Source: Rhodobacter sp. (GTDB taxonomy: Bacteria > Pseudomonadota > Alphaproteobacteria > Rhodobacterales > Rhodobacteraceae). From it: a stretch of DNA of 39,167 nucleotides. A program made the position numbers and the translations under genes. The notes beneath the pieces were generated by a model, which was not told the DNA's origin, searched no databases, and saw nothing but the letters and a program-made list of their open reading frames with translations. The stretch is from the NCBI GenBank assembly GCA_013821825.1, contig PNJK01000031.1:1-39167 (forward strand), in the 5' to 3' direction. The stretch's first letter is position 1. Every line of letters starts with the position of its first letter. This document shows positions 1-8,721 of the stretch, in pieces.

Positions 1-69
1 TCGACGCCGCTGTCGGTGGACGACCTGAAGCGCGAGCCGGCCCCGCTGGAGCTGGGTGTTGCCGAGTGA
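1..69 (+). CDS. C-terminal end of a truncated upstream gene
   Basis: Frame 1 is open from the first base and reads 22 residues, ending PLELGVAE before TGA at 67-69. The codons have the G/C-rich third positions of the neighbouring genes, so this is probably the real 3' end of a gene lying outside the window. Nothing in the fragment identifies the product. It lies 57 bases upstream of the next gene on the same strand, so the two could be cotranscribed. Confidence 0.5.
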   Translation, partial: STPLSVDDLKREPAPLELGVAE

Positions 70-126
70 GGCTTTTCCTTGGCTTCCCGCCGGGCTAGGG
101 TGATGGCGAATGAGGGAGACAGTCCG

Positions 127-363
127 ATGGCCTTGGTGTTCGTCCAGTTCCGCTGCACGCCCGGCACGACCTATGAGGTTGCCAATGCGATCTGGGACCG
201 CGAGGTGGTCAGCGAGATGTATTCGACCAGCGGCGATTACGACCTGATCGCCAAGGTCTATATCCCCGACGATCAGGACGTGGGGCATTACCTGTCGTCG
301 AAACTGTTCGACATCCCCGGCATTCAGCGCACGCTGACGACCATGACATTCAAGGCGTTCTGA
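127..363 (+). CDS. Stand-alone Lrp/AsnC ligand-binding (RAM) domain protein
   Basis: This 78-residue protein matches the C-terminal effector-binding domain of Lrp/AsnC regulators. It has an alternating beta-strand pattern, a central SGDYDLIAKV stretch and a closing strand around TLTTMTFKAF. There is no helix-turn-helix part, so it is a single-domain member. Such proteins form ring-like oligomers and bind amino acids or similar small ligands; some are thought to pair with full-length Lrp proteins. The start at 127 is preferred over an in-frame ATG at 79 because GAGGGAGA at 112-119 is a well-spaced ribosome binding site and homology begins there. No particular ligand can be named. Confidence 0.8.
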   Translation: MALVFVQFRCTPGTTYEVANAIWDREVVSEMYSTSGDYDLIAKVYIPDDQDVGHYLSSKLFDIPGIQRTLTTMTFKAF

Positions 364-435
364 CAGGGTGCCGCCGCGCGCCTTTGGCGCTGCGGGAAGA
401 CAAGAGCCTGGCGGCAGCGTAATCCAATCCCGGAG

Positions 436-1500
436 TCAGAGCCAGTCGCTGCGGCCGGTGCCGACGGCGTCCGCGACCGTTGCAAACCCGTCGCGGGACA
501 AGAGGGCATCAAGGCCCTTCGCAATGCGGGGGATCAGCGAGAGGCCCTGAAACACCATGGCGGTGTAAAGCTGCACCGCCTGTGCGCCTGCGCGGATCTT
601 GGCATAGGCGTCTTCGGGCGAAGAAATGCCGCCGACACCGATCAGCGGCAGCTTGCCGCCGGTCAGCTGCGACAGCTGCGCAAGGACCCAGGTGGATTTT
701 TCGAACAATGGAGCGCCGGAAAGGCCGCCCTGTTCGCCCCGATGTGCAGATTTCAAACCTTCGCGCGAGAGCGTCGTGTTGGTGGCAATGATCCCCGCCA
801 GCCCGGAGGCCATCGCCACCTCGGCGATCTCTGCCAGTTCATCCGGGGTGAGGTCGGGGGCGATCTTGAGGAAGATCGGGATCGGGTTCGGCAGGGCCGC
901 ACGCGCCTCCATCACCCCGGCGAGAAGGGCGGCAAGTGCGGCACGGCCTTGCAGGTCGCGCAGCTTTTCCGTGTTGGGAGAGCTGACATTCACCGTCGCG
1001 AAATCGACATGCGGGCCGCAGGTGGCCAGCACGCGGGCGAAATCGGCGGCGCGGTTGTCCGAAGTCTTGTTCGCGCCAAGGTTCAGGCCCACGGGCACCT
1101 CCCCACGGGTGCGAAGGGCAAGGCGGGCGGAAATCGCGGCCATTCCGTCGTTGTTGAAACCAAAGCGGTTGATCGCAGCGCGGTCTTCGGTCAGCCGGAA
1201 AAGGCGGGGCTTTGCATTGCCGGGCTGGGGCAGCGGGGTTGCGGCGCCGACCTCGATGAACCCGAAACCGGCGCGGCTGAGGGGGGCGATCACGGTGGCG
1301 TTCTTGTCATAACCCGCCGCCAAGCCAACCGGGTTCAGAAGCGGCATCCCTGCAAGAGTGCTGGCAAGGCGCGGCAGGGCGACAGGGCCGGGCAGGGGTG
1401 CTAGGCCGGATTGCAGCGCAAGCAGCGACAGGGCATGGGCGCGTTCAGGGTCGGCTCGCCGAAGAAGCGCGAGGCCGGCGCGTTCCAGCAGGCTCACCAC
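436..1500 (-). CDS. pyrD: Dihydroorotate dehydrogenase (quinone), class 2
   Basis: PyrD oxidises dihydroorotate to orotate, the fourth step of pyrimidine synthesis, and passes electrons to membrane quinone. The roughly 354-residue length and the N-terminal helix ([19 protein letters not shown]) that docks class 2 enzymes on the membrane support this. FMN-barrel motifs follow: [45 protein letters not shown], the catalytic-serine loop [25 protein letters not shown], and the phosphate-binding [14 protein letters not shown]. The frame is open much further upstream, but the gene begins at GTG 1500 or the adjacent GTG 1497, overlapping the stop of the DUF952 gene by a few bases. The two are probably translationally coupled. 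Confidence 0.93.
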   Translation of the reverse strand: MVSLLERAGLALLRRADPERAHALSLLALQSGLAPLPGPVALPRLASTLAGMPLLNPVGLAAGYDKNATVIAPLSRAGFGFIEVGAATPLPQPGNAKPRLFRLTEDRAAINRFGFNNDGMAAISARLALRTRGEVPVGLNLGANKTSDNRAADFARVLATCGPHVDFATVNVSSPNTEKLRDLQGRAALAALLAGVMEARAALPNPIPIFLKIAPDLTPDELAEIAEVAMASGLAGIIATNTTLSREGLKSAHRGEQGGLSGAPLFEKSTWVLAQLSQLTGGKLPLIGVGGISSPEDAYAKIRAGAQAVQLYTAMVFQGLSLIPRIAKGLDALLSRDGFATVADAVGTGRSDWL

Positions 1501-1832
1501 ATGCCCTCGGGGAAGATGTGCCCCGAGGCGCCAAGGGGGAGGGATTTGTCCCACACGACCTCGGACAGCAGAAGCGGGCGATAGAGGTGCGGGAAAAGCG
1601 CTCCGTTCCGCGCCGGCTCCCATCTCAGGGCCGGACCCAGCCGGTCGGACTCGAACGCCACCAGCACAAGGTCGCTTTCCGTGGCGAACCACTTTGCCGC
1701 CGTCTCGGCCACCTGAGCGGCGGTGGAAAAGTGGATGTAGCCATCCGCAAGATCGACCGGCGCGCCAAGGGTTTCCCTTGCGGCGCGGAAAGCATCCCAT
1801 TCGGGGCGGCGAAGGATCTTGTAGATCAGCAT
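1494..1832 (-). CDS. DUF952 family protein
   Basis: This 112-residue protein begins [17 protein letters not shown] and carries the family hallmarks [23 protein letters not shown] and [22 protein letters not shown]952 proteins are small cytosolic proteins with a conserved histidine-rich pocket; their biochemical role is not established. The stop codon overlaps the GTG start of pyrD, and the two genes are commonly neighbours in Rhodobacterales, so a shared transcript is likely. The start at 1832 is the only plausible ATG and gives the usual family length. Confidence 0.85.
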   Translation of the reverse strand: MLIYKILRRPEWDAFRAARETLGAPVDLADGYIHFSTAAQVAETAAKWFATESDLVLVAFESDRLGPALRWEPARNGALFPHLYRPLLLSEVVWDKSLPLGASGHIFPEGMW

Positions 1833-1933
1833 GGCGCGCTTTTGCCTTGGGACGGGCGCTGGGTCAATCCGTCAGCGCTGTCGGGTGGATGTTGCGTTCT
1901 GCGGCCGTGGCAGTGCCGTAGGGCTTTGACTCG

Positions 1934-1949
1934 GACCCCTCGCGGGGTC
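1934..1949. other. GC-rich hairpin upstream of the nucleotidase remnant
   Basis: GACCCC at 1934-1939 pairs with GGGGTC at 1944-1949 around a TCGC loop. There is no T-tract. It lies in the 5' flank of both the DUF952 gene (minus strand) and the nucleotidase remnant (plus strand), so it may be a relic leader structure. The rest of 1833-2010 shows no gene. Confidence 0.3.
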
Positions 1950-2010
1950 AGGCTGGTCGGATCAACCAACAACGGAGCCTTCGACGCGGGCACTTTTCCA
2001 TTCCAGCGCA

Positions 2011-2240
2011 GCATTTGCATTGACGGCTGGGGTGGCCCAGGCGGATTACACGCTGCATGTCATCCACATCAATGACCTGCACAGCCGGATCGAGGCGGTG
2101 TGCTATCGACAGCACCATGTACGTCGATGCGGCCAATGCCTATGACTTCGGGCCGGGCCTTGCCGACGTGGCTGCCGAATACAGGGCCAAGATCGCGCAA
2201 AGCACCGCGATGACCGACGGTCGAATTACCCGGAAGCTAG
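2011..2240 (+). pseudogene. 5'-nucleotidase/UDP-sugar hydrolase pseudogene, both ends joined by a large deletion
   Basis: Frame 1 from about 2011 reads the end of a signal peptide (AFALTAGVAQA) and then the mature N-terminus ADYTLHVIHINDLHSRIEA, the first metal-binding motif of the periplasmic 5'-nucleotidase family. After about 2097 the similarity moves to frame 2. There VDAANAYDFGPGLADV and a terminal DGRITRK match the extreme C-terminus of the same family. Intact proteins are about 500 residues or more, so some 400 or more internal residues are gone and the two ends are out of frame. The ATG is also missing. A TAG at 2238-2240 in the shifted frame probably marks the old stop. No function is expected. 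Confidence 0.75.
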
Positions 2241-2317
2241 GCGCGTTTTCCTCTGGCCCACCCCCGGAGTTGTGGGAGGGTCCTTGCCCTTCACCGACCG
2301 TCGGCTAGACTTCGATC

Positions 2318-2974
2318 ATGTGCGGGCGTTTCACCATCACCCATCCGAACGAGGCACTTGCGGCCCTCTTCGATGCCGTTCCGGGCAATGATCTGCCGCC
2401 GGTGCCGAATTTCAACGTCTGCCCGACAAACCCGGTCGCGGTGGTGACCTCGGACGGCGGGCAGCGGCGGCTGCGCGCAATGCGCTGGGGGTTCATTCCA
2501 TCCTGGTACAAGGCGCCGAACGACGGGCCGCTGATCATCAACGCGCGGTCGGATACGGTGGCTGGCAAACCCGCCTTCCGCGATGCGGTGCGGAGCCGGC
2601 GCTGCATCGTGCCGGCCAGCGGGTTCTACGAATGGAGCACGGGTGAAAAGGGTGAAAAGCTGCCCTGGTATTTCACCCGCGCGGATGGCAACCCGATGGC
2701 CTTGGCGGCGATCTGGCAGCGCTGGCAGGATTTCGACACCGTGGCCATTGTCTCCACCGAGGCCGGACCGGGAATGGCGGACCTGCATCACCGCGAGGCT
2801 GTGGTGCTGGAGCGCGGGGACTGGCCGCTGTGGCTGGGCGAGGCGGGGCACGGGGCAGCGGTGTTGATGAAAGCCTCGGCCGAGGGGGTGCTGACGCGCC
2901 CGGTGCGGGTTTCGACGGCGGTGAATTCCAACCGCGCCTCCGGTCCGGAGCTGATCCAGCCGATTGCCGCCTGA
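2318..2974 (+). CDS. yedK: SRAP-domain abasic-site crosslinking protein (YedK/HMCES family)
   Basis: YedK/HMCES proteins shield abasic sites in single-stranded DNA by forming a thiazolidine link between the N-terminal cysteine and the sugar aldehyde. All key parts are visible in this 218-residue protein. The start MCGRF exposes Cys2 after Met removal, NFNVCPTN is at 31-38, INARSDT includes Asn75, SGFYEW includes Glu105, and a histidine pair (157-158) precedes AVVLE. Length and residue spacing match the E. coli protein. It is a single gene with no LexA box that I could identify upstream; the preceding 78 bases are the tail of the nucleotidase remnant. Confidence 0.93.
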   Translation: MCGRFTITHPNEALAALFDAVPGNDLPPVPNFNVCPTNPVAVVTSDGGQRRLRAMRWGFIPSWYKAPNDGPLIINARSDTVAGKPAFRDAVRSRRCIVPASGFYEWSTGEKGEKLPWYFTRADGNPMALAAIWQRWQDFDTVAIVSTEAGPGMADLHHREAVVLERGDWPLWLGEAGHGAAVLMKASAEGVLTRPVRVSTAVNSNRASGPELIQPIAA

Positions 2975-3156
2975 CCGGGTTGCACGGCGGTCGGACATCA
3001 AGGGGCCGCAACCTCTGGTTGGCCGGAATGGCGCGCGGGCGTAGTCTTGGCCCACCCGCATGATCCCATGGCCTGTGGGGGATGATCTTGATCCGCGCCG
3101 ACGCCCGGCATTGCCATGACACCCGGTCTTGGCATTCGACCGAAAGGACGTAGCCC

Positions 3157-4926
3157 ATGACCGATAGCCCCGTGTTTGATCCGCCGACGCATCGCTGCGA
3201 TCTGGTGATGAAGGGGGGCATCACTTCCGGCGTGGTCTATCCCCGCGCGGTGGTTGCTCTGTCGCGGAAGTATCGCTTCGAGAACATTGGCGGCACCTCG
3301 GCCGGGGCCATCGCGGCGGTGGTCACGGCGGCGGCGGAATATGGTCGCGCCTCGGGTGGGTTTGCCAAGGTCGATGCGCTGCCGGACGAACTGTCGGCGA
3401 CATTGCTGGAGAAGTTCCAGCCGACGCCGAAGCTTGCCCCACTGTTCGATCTTGCGCTGGCAGCGCTTTCAGGTCGGCCTGCCGCCATGTTTCGCGCGCT
3501 GCTGGCGGGGTATCCACTCGCGGCGATGATGGCGGCGGGGCCGGGGGCGTTGGTCGCGGGATTGGCCGCCTTCATCGGCGCAGCGCCGAGTTGGGGGTTC
3601 CTGACGCTTGGGGCTGTCATGATCTTTGCGGGGCTGTTGCTTGGCCCGCTTCTGGCGGCCAAACGGCAAGCGCAGCGCGATCTTCCGGCGCAGGATTATG
3701 GCCTTTGCACCGGAATGACCCAGCCCGGCCAGCCCGGGCCAGCCCTGACGGACTGGCTGACTGCCACGATCGACAGTGTTGCGGGTCTGGCTCCCGGTCA
3801 GGGGCCGCTGACCATCGCCCAGCTGAAAGGCCGCGGGATCAATGTGCAGACCGTCACCACGGACCTGACCACGCATCGCCCCTATGCCCTGCCGATGGGC
3901 AACAACCTGCACGCCTTCGACGAGGCCGAGTTTCGCAAGCTGTTCCCCACTGCGGTCGTCGACCACATGATCGCGCATTCCAGCCCGGTCGCCGCGACGT
4001 GGAAGGACCCCACCGGGCGGCTTCACTATTTCCAGTCTGCGGACCTGCCCGTCGTCGTGCTGGCACGGATGAGCCTGTCCTTCCCCGGCCTGATCTCGGC
4101 GGTGCCGCTTTACCGGGTCGATCACACGCTGGAGCGGCTGGAAGCCCCGAAGACCATCCGCCGCTGCCTGTTTTCCGATGGGGGCATATCGTCGAACTTT
4201 CCGGTGCATTTCTTTGACCGGTTCCTGCCGCAGGCCCCAACCTTCGGCATTTCGCTTTCGCAATACGACCCGGCCCGGGTTGCCGAGGGCAAGGAAGACC
4301 GGCGGATCACCCTGCCCATTGCGGCGGATGGGACCGGGCGCATGCTTCCAACCCAGCCCTTCCAGGGCCTTGGCGGCTTCGTGATGGCAATTTTCGACAG
4401 CGCCAAGGATTGGCAGGATTCGCTGCAATCGGTGCTGACCGGATACCGCGAGCGCATCGTGACGGTAGCGCTGCGCGCGGACGAGGGCGGGTTGAACCTG
4501 CAGATGCCTGCCTCCACGATCACCGCGCTGACCGGTTACGGTGCCGAAGCCGGACAGGAGCTGGTCAAGGCCTTCAGCCTTAAGGAACACCGTTGGCGGC
4601 GCTTTCTGACCGAGCTTCCGGCGATCGAGGACATGTTGACCGGTTTCGCCGAACATTGGGATGCCGTCGAGCCCGGTCCCGGCGATCTTGCCTATCCGGC
4701 GCTGGTGGCCGAACGGGGCCGGGCGGCCTATGACCTGACTGCGGCGGAGCGCAGGATTCTAGCCGAACGGGCCGAGCTTGTTGCGGGCTTGGGGCGGGCC
4801 CTGGCGGCCAAGCCGCTGCCCGCCAAGCTGGAGGCTGCCTTGCCGATCCGCCGTGCCGGGTTGCGGATCACCGCCAACATGGATGACAGTTCCCCCCTCC
4901 AGCCGCAGGGGAAAAGCGGGGAATGA
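3157..4926 (+). CDS. Patatin-like phospholipase with an internal membrane segment
   Basis: This 589-residue protein has the patatin Ser/Asp dyad. An oxyanion-hole strand VMKGGITSGVVYP lies at 17-29, the nucleophile motif GTSAG at 46-50 (Ser48), and DGG with Asp341 in FSDGGISSNFPV. Patatins hydrolyse acyl esters of lipids. Between the halves, residues about 118-168 are strongly hydrophobic (LAAMMAAGPGALVAGLAAF, then LTLGAVMIFAGLLLGPLLA) and look like two membrane helices, so the enzyme is probably anchored in the inner membrane. AAAGGACG before the ATG is a good ribosome binding site. It stands alone and converges with the operon ending at 4990. The lipid substrate is unknown. Confidence 0.85.
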   Translation: MTDSPVFDPPTHRCDLVMKGGITSGVVYPRAVVALSRKYRFENIGGTSAGAIAAVVTAAAEYGRASGGFAKVDALPDELSATLLEKFQPTPKLAPLFDLALAALSGRPAAMFRALLAGYPLAAMMAAGPGALVAGLAAFIGAAPSWGFLTLGAVMIFAGLLLGPLLAAKRQAQRDLPAQDYGLCTGMTQPGQPGPALTDWLTATIDSVAGLAPGQGPLTIAQLKGRGINVQTVTTDLTTHRPYALPMGNNLHAFDEAEFRKLFPTAVVDHMIAHSSPVAATWKDPTGRLHYFQSADLPVVVLARMSLSFPGLISAVPLYRVDHTLERLEAPKTIRRCLFSDGGISSNFPVHFFDRFLPQAPTFGISLSQYDPARVAEGKEDRRITLPIAADGTGRMLPTQPFQGLGGFVMAIFDSAKDWQDSLQSVLTGYRERIVTVALRADEGGLNLQMPASTITALTGYGAEAGQELVKAFSLKEHRWRRFLTELPAIEDMLTGFAEHWDAVEPGPGDLAYPALVAERGRAAYDLTAAERRILAERAELVAGLGRALAAKPLPAKLEAALPIRRAGLRITANMDDSSPLQPQGKSGE

Positions 4927-4989
4927 CTTCTGCGTGGATGGCATCGGCCTTACCGGCAATCTGCGGCCAGAGTTCAGGTTTTGGCAGTG

Positions 4990-5406
4990 TCAGACCGGCA
5001 GGGTAAGTTCGATCCCCCAGAACTGCACCAGCTGATCGCGGCAGGCATCCCGCATGGCAGCGGTTTCCCCGACTATGCGCTCTGTGCGAAAGCCGAAACG
5101 TTCCATGCCGGAATAGTCGAGCGAACTGAGCACGATCACCTCGACATCCTGCTCGATGGCCAGGGCGCAAAGGCGAAAGGCTGCGTCGGCGGGGTCCTTG
5201 ATTGGGCCAGAGATGCTTACCCCGACCGCGATGGCGTCTGTCTGGGCCAGTTTCAGCGGCGGCAGCTGGCCCGGACCGGGGCAAGGCGCCAGATCCTTCC
5301 CGGGCGTGCGGCTGCGCCGGTCAAATCCGGAGACAAGGTCGTCCAGATCATCCGGTTCTGCCTGGGTCAGGCGATTGATCAGGGCGAACCGGTTAGTGGT
5401 GCTCAT
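4990..5406 (-). CDS. Uncharacterised 138-residue protein, last gene of the glycosyltransferase operon
   Basis: The start MSTTNRFALINRLTQAEP at 5406 overlaps the stop of the preceding glycosyltransferase as ATGA, so translation is probably coupled. The N-terminal third is polar (DDLDDLVSGFDRRSRTP). The rest suggests a small alpha/beta fold, with VGVSISG, CALAIEQDVEVIVLSSL and a closing VQFWGIELTLPV. There is no signal peptide or membrane helix. I do not recognise the family. Its fixed place behind two glycosyltransferases suggests a partner or regulator of the same glycan pathway, but that is inferred from context only. Confidence 0.65.
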   Translation of the reverse strand: MSTTNRFALINRLTQAEPDDLDDLVSGFDRRSRTPGKDLAPCPGPGQLPPLKLAQTDAIAVGVSISGPIKDPADAAFRLCALAIEQDVEVIVLSSLDYSGMERFGFRTERIVGETAAMRDACRDQLVQFWGIELTLPV

Positions 5407-7562
5407 GCGATCCTCCGCACGGGTTCGTCGGTCGGGACGGCGGCGCCCAGCTTGGCAAGATCCGCGATGCATGCTGCTGCGGCGGCAGCCCCGGACGCGG
5501 GCAGGTCGATCTGGTGCAGCCTGCTTCGCATCGCCTCGGCCTCGCCCGCGTCAAGCATGCGGGCAATCGTGCGATCCAGCGTCAGGAGGTCCTGAGGTTC
5601 GACCAGACGGGCCAAATCACGTTCGACGGCGGCGGCGGCCCGGCTGCGCTGGTCGTCCATGTACTGAGCCATCTGGGGCACGAAGATCGTCGGGATCCGG
5701 TTGTACATCGCCTCGTGAAAGGAATTGTAGCCGACGGCGCTGATGTACAGGTCGGCGGCGGCAGCAAGGACGCTGGCATGGTGGGTGCGCACGACGCGGG
5801 TGTTCGGCCAGGAATAGAGCCCGGGGTCGATTGTGGCCGTCGGCCAGACGACAACCAGATGCAATGCATCGCTGCGCCGCGCCAGCGAGGCCGCGACGGC
5901 AATGGTCTGGGCACTGCGATCGGCGGCAACACCGCCACCCAGCATCGTGACCACTAGATGCTCGAAGGAGCGACCATAGCGCGCGGCAAGGCCCTGCCGG
6001 ATGGCGCCCCGTTCCGATTGCGACAGGTCGATCTGCTGCACGATCGGCCCGACCCGCACGATATGCGCGCCGTGCGAATAGTCCTCGTTCAACTCGCTGA
6101 AGGCCTCAAGCGGGACGATCACGCGGTCAAATGCCTTCTCGCGGTCAAGCGCCACCGAGTTGTCCTGGCCGGATTGCCACAGCCCGCGCCGGATCCAGAC
6201 ACTTGGCACGCGCCATTCCAGAATGTTGCGGAACACCGAGGTGAAGACATGGCCGCCGTCGAAAACGAAGGCAGCGGCCGTGCCGAGAAGGTGGTCCAGC
6301 CGGACTGTGTTCACGACATCGTTCGCGAATGGTTCGGCATGCAGCCCGGATTTCGGAACGAGGGGCATCACGTCAAAGCCGTAGGACTTTATCAGGCGCA
6401 TGCAGGACGGAAAGGCCGCAAAGGCGGGCGTCACCGGACCTTGCGCAAGCTTGTCTGCCACCAGCGCGCAGCGTTGGGCGTGGCCAAGTCCGACCCCGTT
6501 GGTGGGCATGAACACCACGCGCGATTCGGGTGCTGTGGCTTCGTGACTTGCGGGTACGCGTGGCCTTGCGAGGGTGGCATTGCCGTCCGCTGAGAGATCG
6601 GCGATGCCGGTCAGACGTTCGCCCAATGCCCTTCGCAAGGCCGCAAGGGTTTCCTGCGACTGTCTGGCCAGGGCCGAACCGCGCGAGATCCGGGCAAGGT
6701 CGCCGACATCGGGGCGAACCTCGGCCACAAGAAAGCCCGCAAGGGCGGCCGGATCGGATGGGGCCGGGATGAATGCCGGATCGCGCTTGCGGTTCAGAAA
6801 GCCGGTGGAGGCATCCAGCAGGGCCACACCCGACAGGGCGCAGTCGGCCAGCATCATCCGCATCGCGTAAGATCGCGCGACGGGTTGGCAGAAGACGGCG
6901 ACATCGGTTCTGGCGACCAGCGCCCGCAACGGAACTTCGCCGTAATGGTAGACGGGAAGCGGAACACCGGACCCGCGCAATGTGGTCTTCCCGGCGCCAT
7001 CGGTCAGGATAGTCACCTGCAGCTTGCGCGATACCGAAAGCGCCTGAAACGCGGCGTTGCCCTTGCCCGCCTCAAGCGAGGGGGCAATGAGAAGCACACG
7101 CAACCGGCCATCTGCATCAGGGGCACGGGCGCGGTCGACCCCGAACACCGGGGCAATGCTGCTTGCCAGAAGCGTTTCGTCCTCATCAAGCAGGGCGAGA
7201 ACTTCGGGTTCCTTCCCAAGCACATAGCCGAATTTCGCGCGGATACCGATCTCAGCCTGTCGGATGTCGAAGCGTCCCGACACCACGCAACCGCCAATCC
7301 CGCTGCCGGCAAGTCGGCGGAGGCTGGCGAAATGAGTGTCGGTTGCGGTCTGGCCAGAGAGGACAAGCAGGCGGTCCGGCCCGGAGATCGCGGCAGGCGA
7401 GATCACGCGCGCGGCTTCGCAGATGAGGTTCTGGGAAAGCCCCCCGGGAATCGAGGTGGCGACAAGGCCGGAAGGCAGGCCCGCTGCGCGGAGGCTGGCC
7501 ACAAGAACGGTGGCTGCGTCCAGCCCGACCATCGGATCGCAAGCCCAATCAACATGGATCAC
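5403..7562 (-). CDS. Two-module glycosyltransferase (C-terminal MurG/GT28-like)
   Basis: This 719-residue protein has no signal peptide. The C-terminal half resembles GT-B enzymes of the MurG/GT28 type: GVGLGHAQR at 356-364 is the glycine-rich acceptor-side loop, VVTMLGGG (about 537-544) opens the second Rossmann domain, and SAVGYNSFHEAMYNRIPTIF (608-627) is the nucleotide-sugar-binding helix. The N-terminal half (1-300), with RLRVLLIAPSLEAGKGNAAF, looks like a second, divergent GT-B module that may be inactive. The GTG start at 7562 overlaps the previous stop as GTGA, and the next gene overlaps as ATGA. Donor and acceptor sugars cannot be deduced; surface polysaccharide or protein glycosylation is possible. 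Confidence 0.75.
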   Translation of the reverse strand: MIHVDWACDPMVGLDAATVLVASLRAAGLPSGLVATSIPGGLSQNLICEAARVISPAAISGPDRLLVLSGQTATDTHFASLRRLAGSGIGGCVVSGRFDIRQAEIGIRAKFGYVLGKEPEVLALLDEDETLLASSIAPVFGVDRARAPDADGRLRVLLIAPSLEAGKGNAAFQALSVSRKLQVTILTDGAGKTTLRGSGVPLPVYHYGEVPLRALVARTDVAVFCQPVARSYAMRMMLADCALSGVALLDASTGFLNRKRDPAFIPAPSDPAALAGFLVAEVRPDVGDLARISRGSALARQSQETLAALRRALGERLTGIADLSADGNATLARPRVPASHEATAPESRVVFMPTNGVGLGHAQRCALVADKLAQGPVTPAFAAFPSCMRLIKSYGFDVMPLVPKSGLHAEPFANDVVNTVRLDHLLGTAAAFVFDGGHVFTSVFRNILEWRVPSVWIRRGLWQSGQDNSVALDREKAFDRVIVPLEAFSELNEDYSHGAHIVRVGPIVQQIDLSQSERGAIRQGLAARYGRSFEHLVVTMLGGGVAADRSAQTIAVAASLARRSDALHLVVVWPTATIDPGLYSWPNTRVVRTHHASVLAAAADLYISAVGYNSFHEAMYNRIPTIFVPQMAQYMDDQRSRAAAAVERDLARLVEPQDLLTLDRTIARMLDAGEAEAMRSRLHQIDLPASGAAAAAACIADLAKLGAAVPTDEPVRRIA

Positions 7563-8629
7563 GTCAGCTCTCCCACACGGGTTTCGACTTGAAGATAGCG
7601 GCAGACCATCGTTCGAAAGGCGTCGGCCGAGAAGGCAGCCAGCCCCTGCTGTGCTGCCGTCACGAAGGCCCGGTAGCGATCAGGCGCGGCGATGAAGCCT
7701 GCGATGATCTGGTCAAGGTCGTGCCCATCACTGGGAATGACCGCATTGCCGAAGGTTTCGGCAGTGCCCGGGTCGGTAATGACGATCTTGCCGGATGCAA
7801 TTGCTTCGGCGACGACGCGGCCAAAGCTTTCGCGCAGGTTCGGGTGGGTGAAATAGACAAAGAAATCAATGGCCGTGAGAAACGTTGCGACCTCTGCACC
7901 GCCAAACGGAACCAGCGCCCAATGCGGGGGCGGTTTCACGCCGGGCAGAAGGAAGGTGTCGGCGCCAAGGATAGCGCAATGATCGGCATGTGGGGGGAAA
8001 TGGCGCAGCATCGTGGCCATGTCGGGGAATTTCTCGAACCCGGCGCGTGACACCCGGCCGCGCCGATCCCGTGGCGAGGCGGTCGGAGGGAGCAGCGCGA
8101 AGTCGCAGATGTTGAACCATTCGACCGGCGCGATATCCCAGCCTTCGGTGCCAGCCCCAGGGCCGGAGAGCCAGGCCGCGACTGTACGGCGGTTGTAGCG
8201 CGAGACCGGGGCAATGGTTCTGGGGCAAGGGGGCAGTCGAGCCGCGATGATGGCAAGCGTCTTGCCGACGTCAAACCCTTCTGTCCCGTCTGGCTTGAGG
8301 AAGTTCTCATGTGCGACCACGACCGCGCGGGCGCAGTTGAGGCGTGACTTCAAGGATGTGTCGAATTTCAGGAAGCTTGGGTTGTGAAGAACGATTGTCT
8401 CTGCCTGGATCACTGGAGGATCCCAGGCCGCGCCGATTCCGGTCTCTTCCAGCGCGTCAACGATGCGCGGATGGACCGCGCGCCCGCCGCGGAACATGCC
8501 GGATTCGATGAAAGCGACGCGCAGGTCGAAGTCGGGAGCCAGCGCCAAGATCTCGCGTGCGACCGCCGAGGAGGTGCCGCCACCAAAGCGCGGGTCAAGT
8601 ACGAGGGCAAGACTGGGGCGTCGGGTCAT
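7559..8629 (-). CDS. Glycosyltransferase, GT4-like
   Basis: This 356-residue protein is a GT-B-type glycosyltransferase. The N-terminal RPSLALVLDPRFGGGTSSAV is the usual first strand and glycine loop. THPNLRESFGRVVAEAIASG at about 261-280 is the diagnostic C-terminal segment, with the EXXXXXXXE arrangement in ESFGRVVAE. Enzymes of this group move a sugar from a nucleotide donor to an acceptor in the cytoplasm. It is the first gene of a three-gene operon with 4-base overlaps. GAAGG before the ATG is an acceptable ribosome binding site. The gene starts 92 bases after the small exported protein gene, so the promoter may lie further upstream. Confidence 0.82.
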   Translation of the reverse strand: MTRRPSLALVLDPRFGGGTSSAVAREILALAPDFDLRVAFIESGMFRGGRAVHPRIVDALEETGIGAAWDPPVIQAETIVLHNPSFLKFDTSLKSRLNCARAVVVAHENFLKPDGTEGFDVGKTLAIIAARLPPCPRTIAPVSRYNRRTVAAWLSGPGAGTEGWDIAPVEWFNICDFALLPPTASPRDRRGRVSRAGFEKFPDMATMLRHFPPHADHCAILGADTFLLPGVKPPPHWALVPFGGAEVATFLTAIDFFVYFTHPNLRESFGRVVAEAIASGKIVITDPGTAETFGNAVIPSDGHDLDQIIAGFIAAPDRYRAFVTAAQQGLAAFSADAFRTMVCRYLQVETRVGELT

Positions 8630-8721
8630 CGGGGCCTTCGGGCAAAGTTGGGCCAGCCGACCCGACGCCAGATCATCGGGCCGTTCTCACGGGGATTTTC
8701 GCGGCAAGCGGGTTCTGCGGG

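Noticed and set aside
1500-1800. N-terminal extension of pyrD by about 100 residues
   Set aside because: The frame is open, but it overlaps the well-supported DUF952 gene and has no similarity to PyrD. The GTG at 1500/1497 gives the family length.
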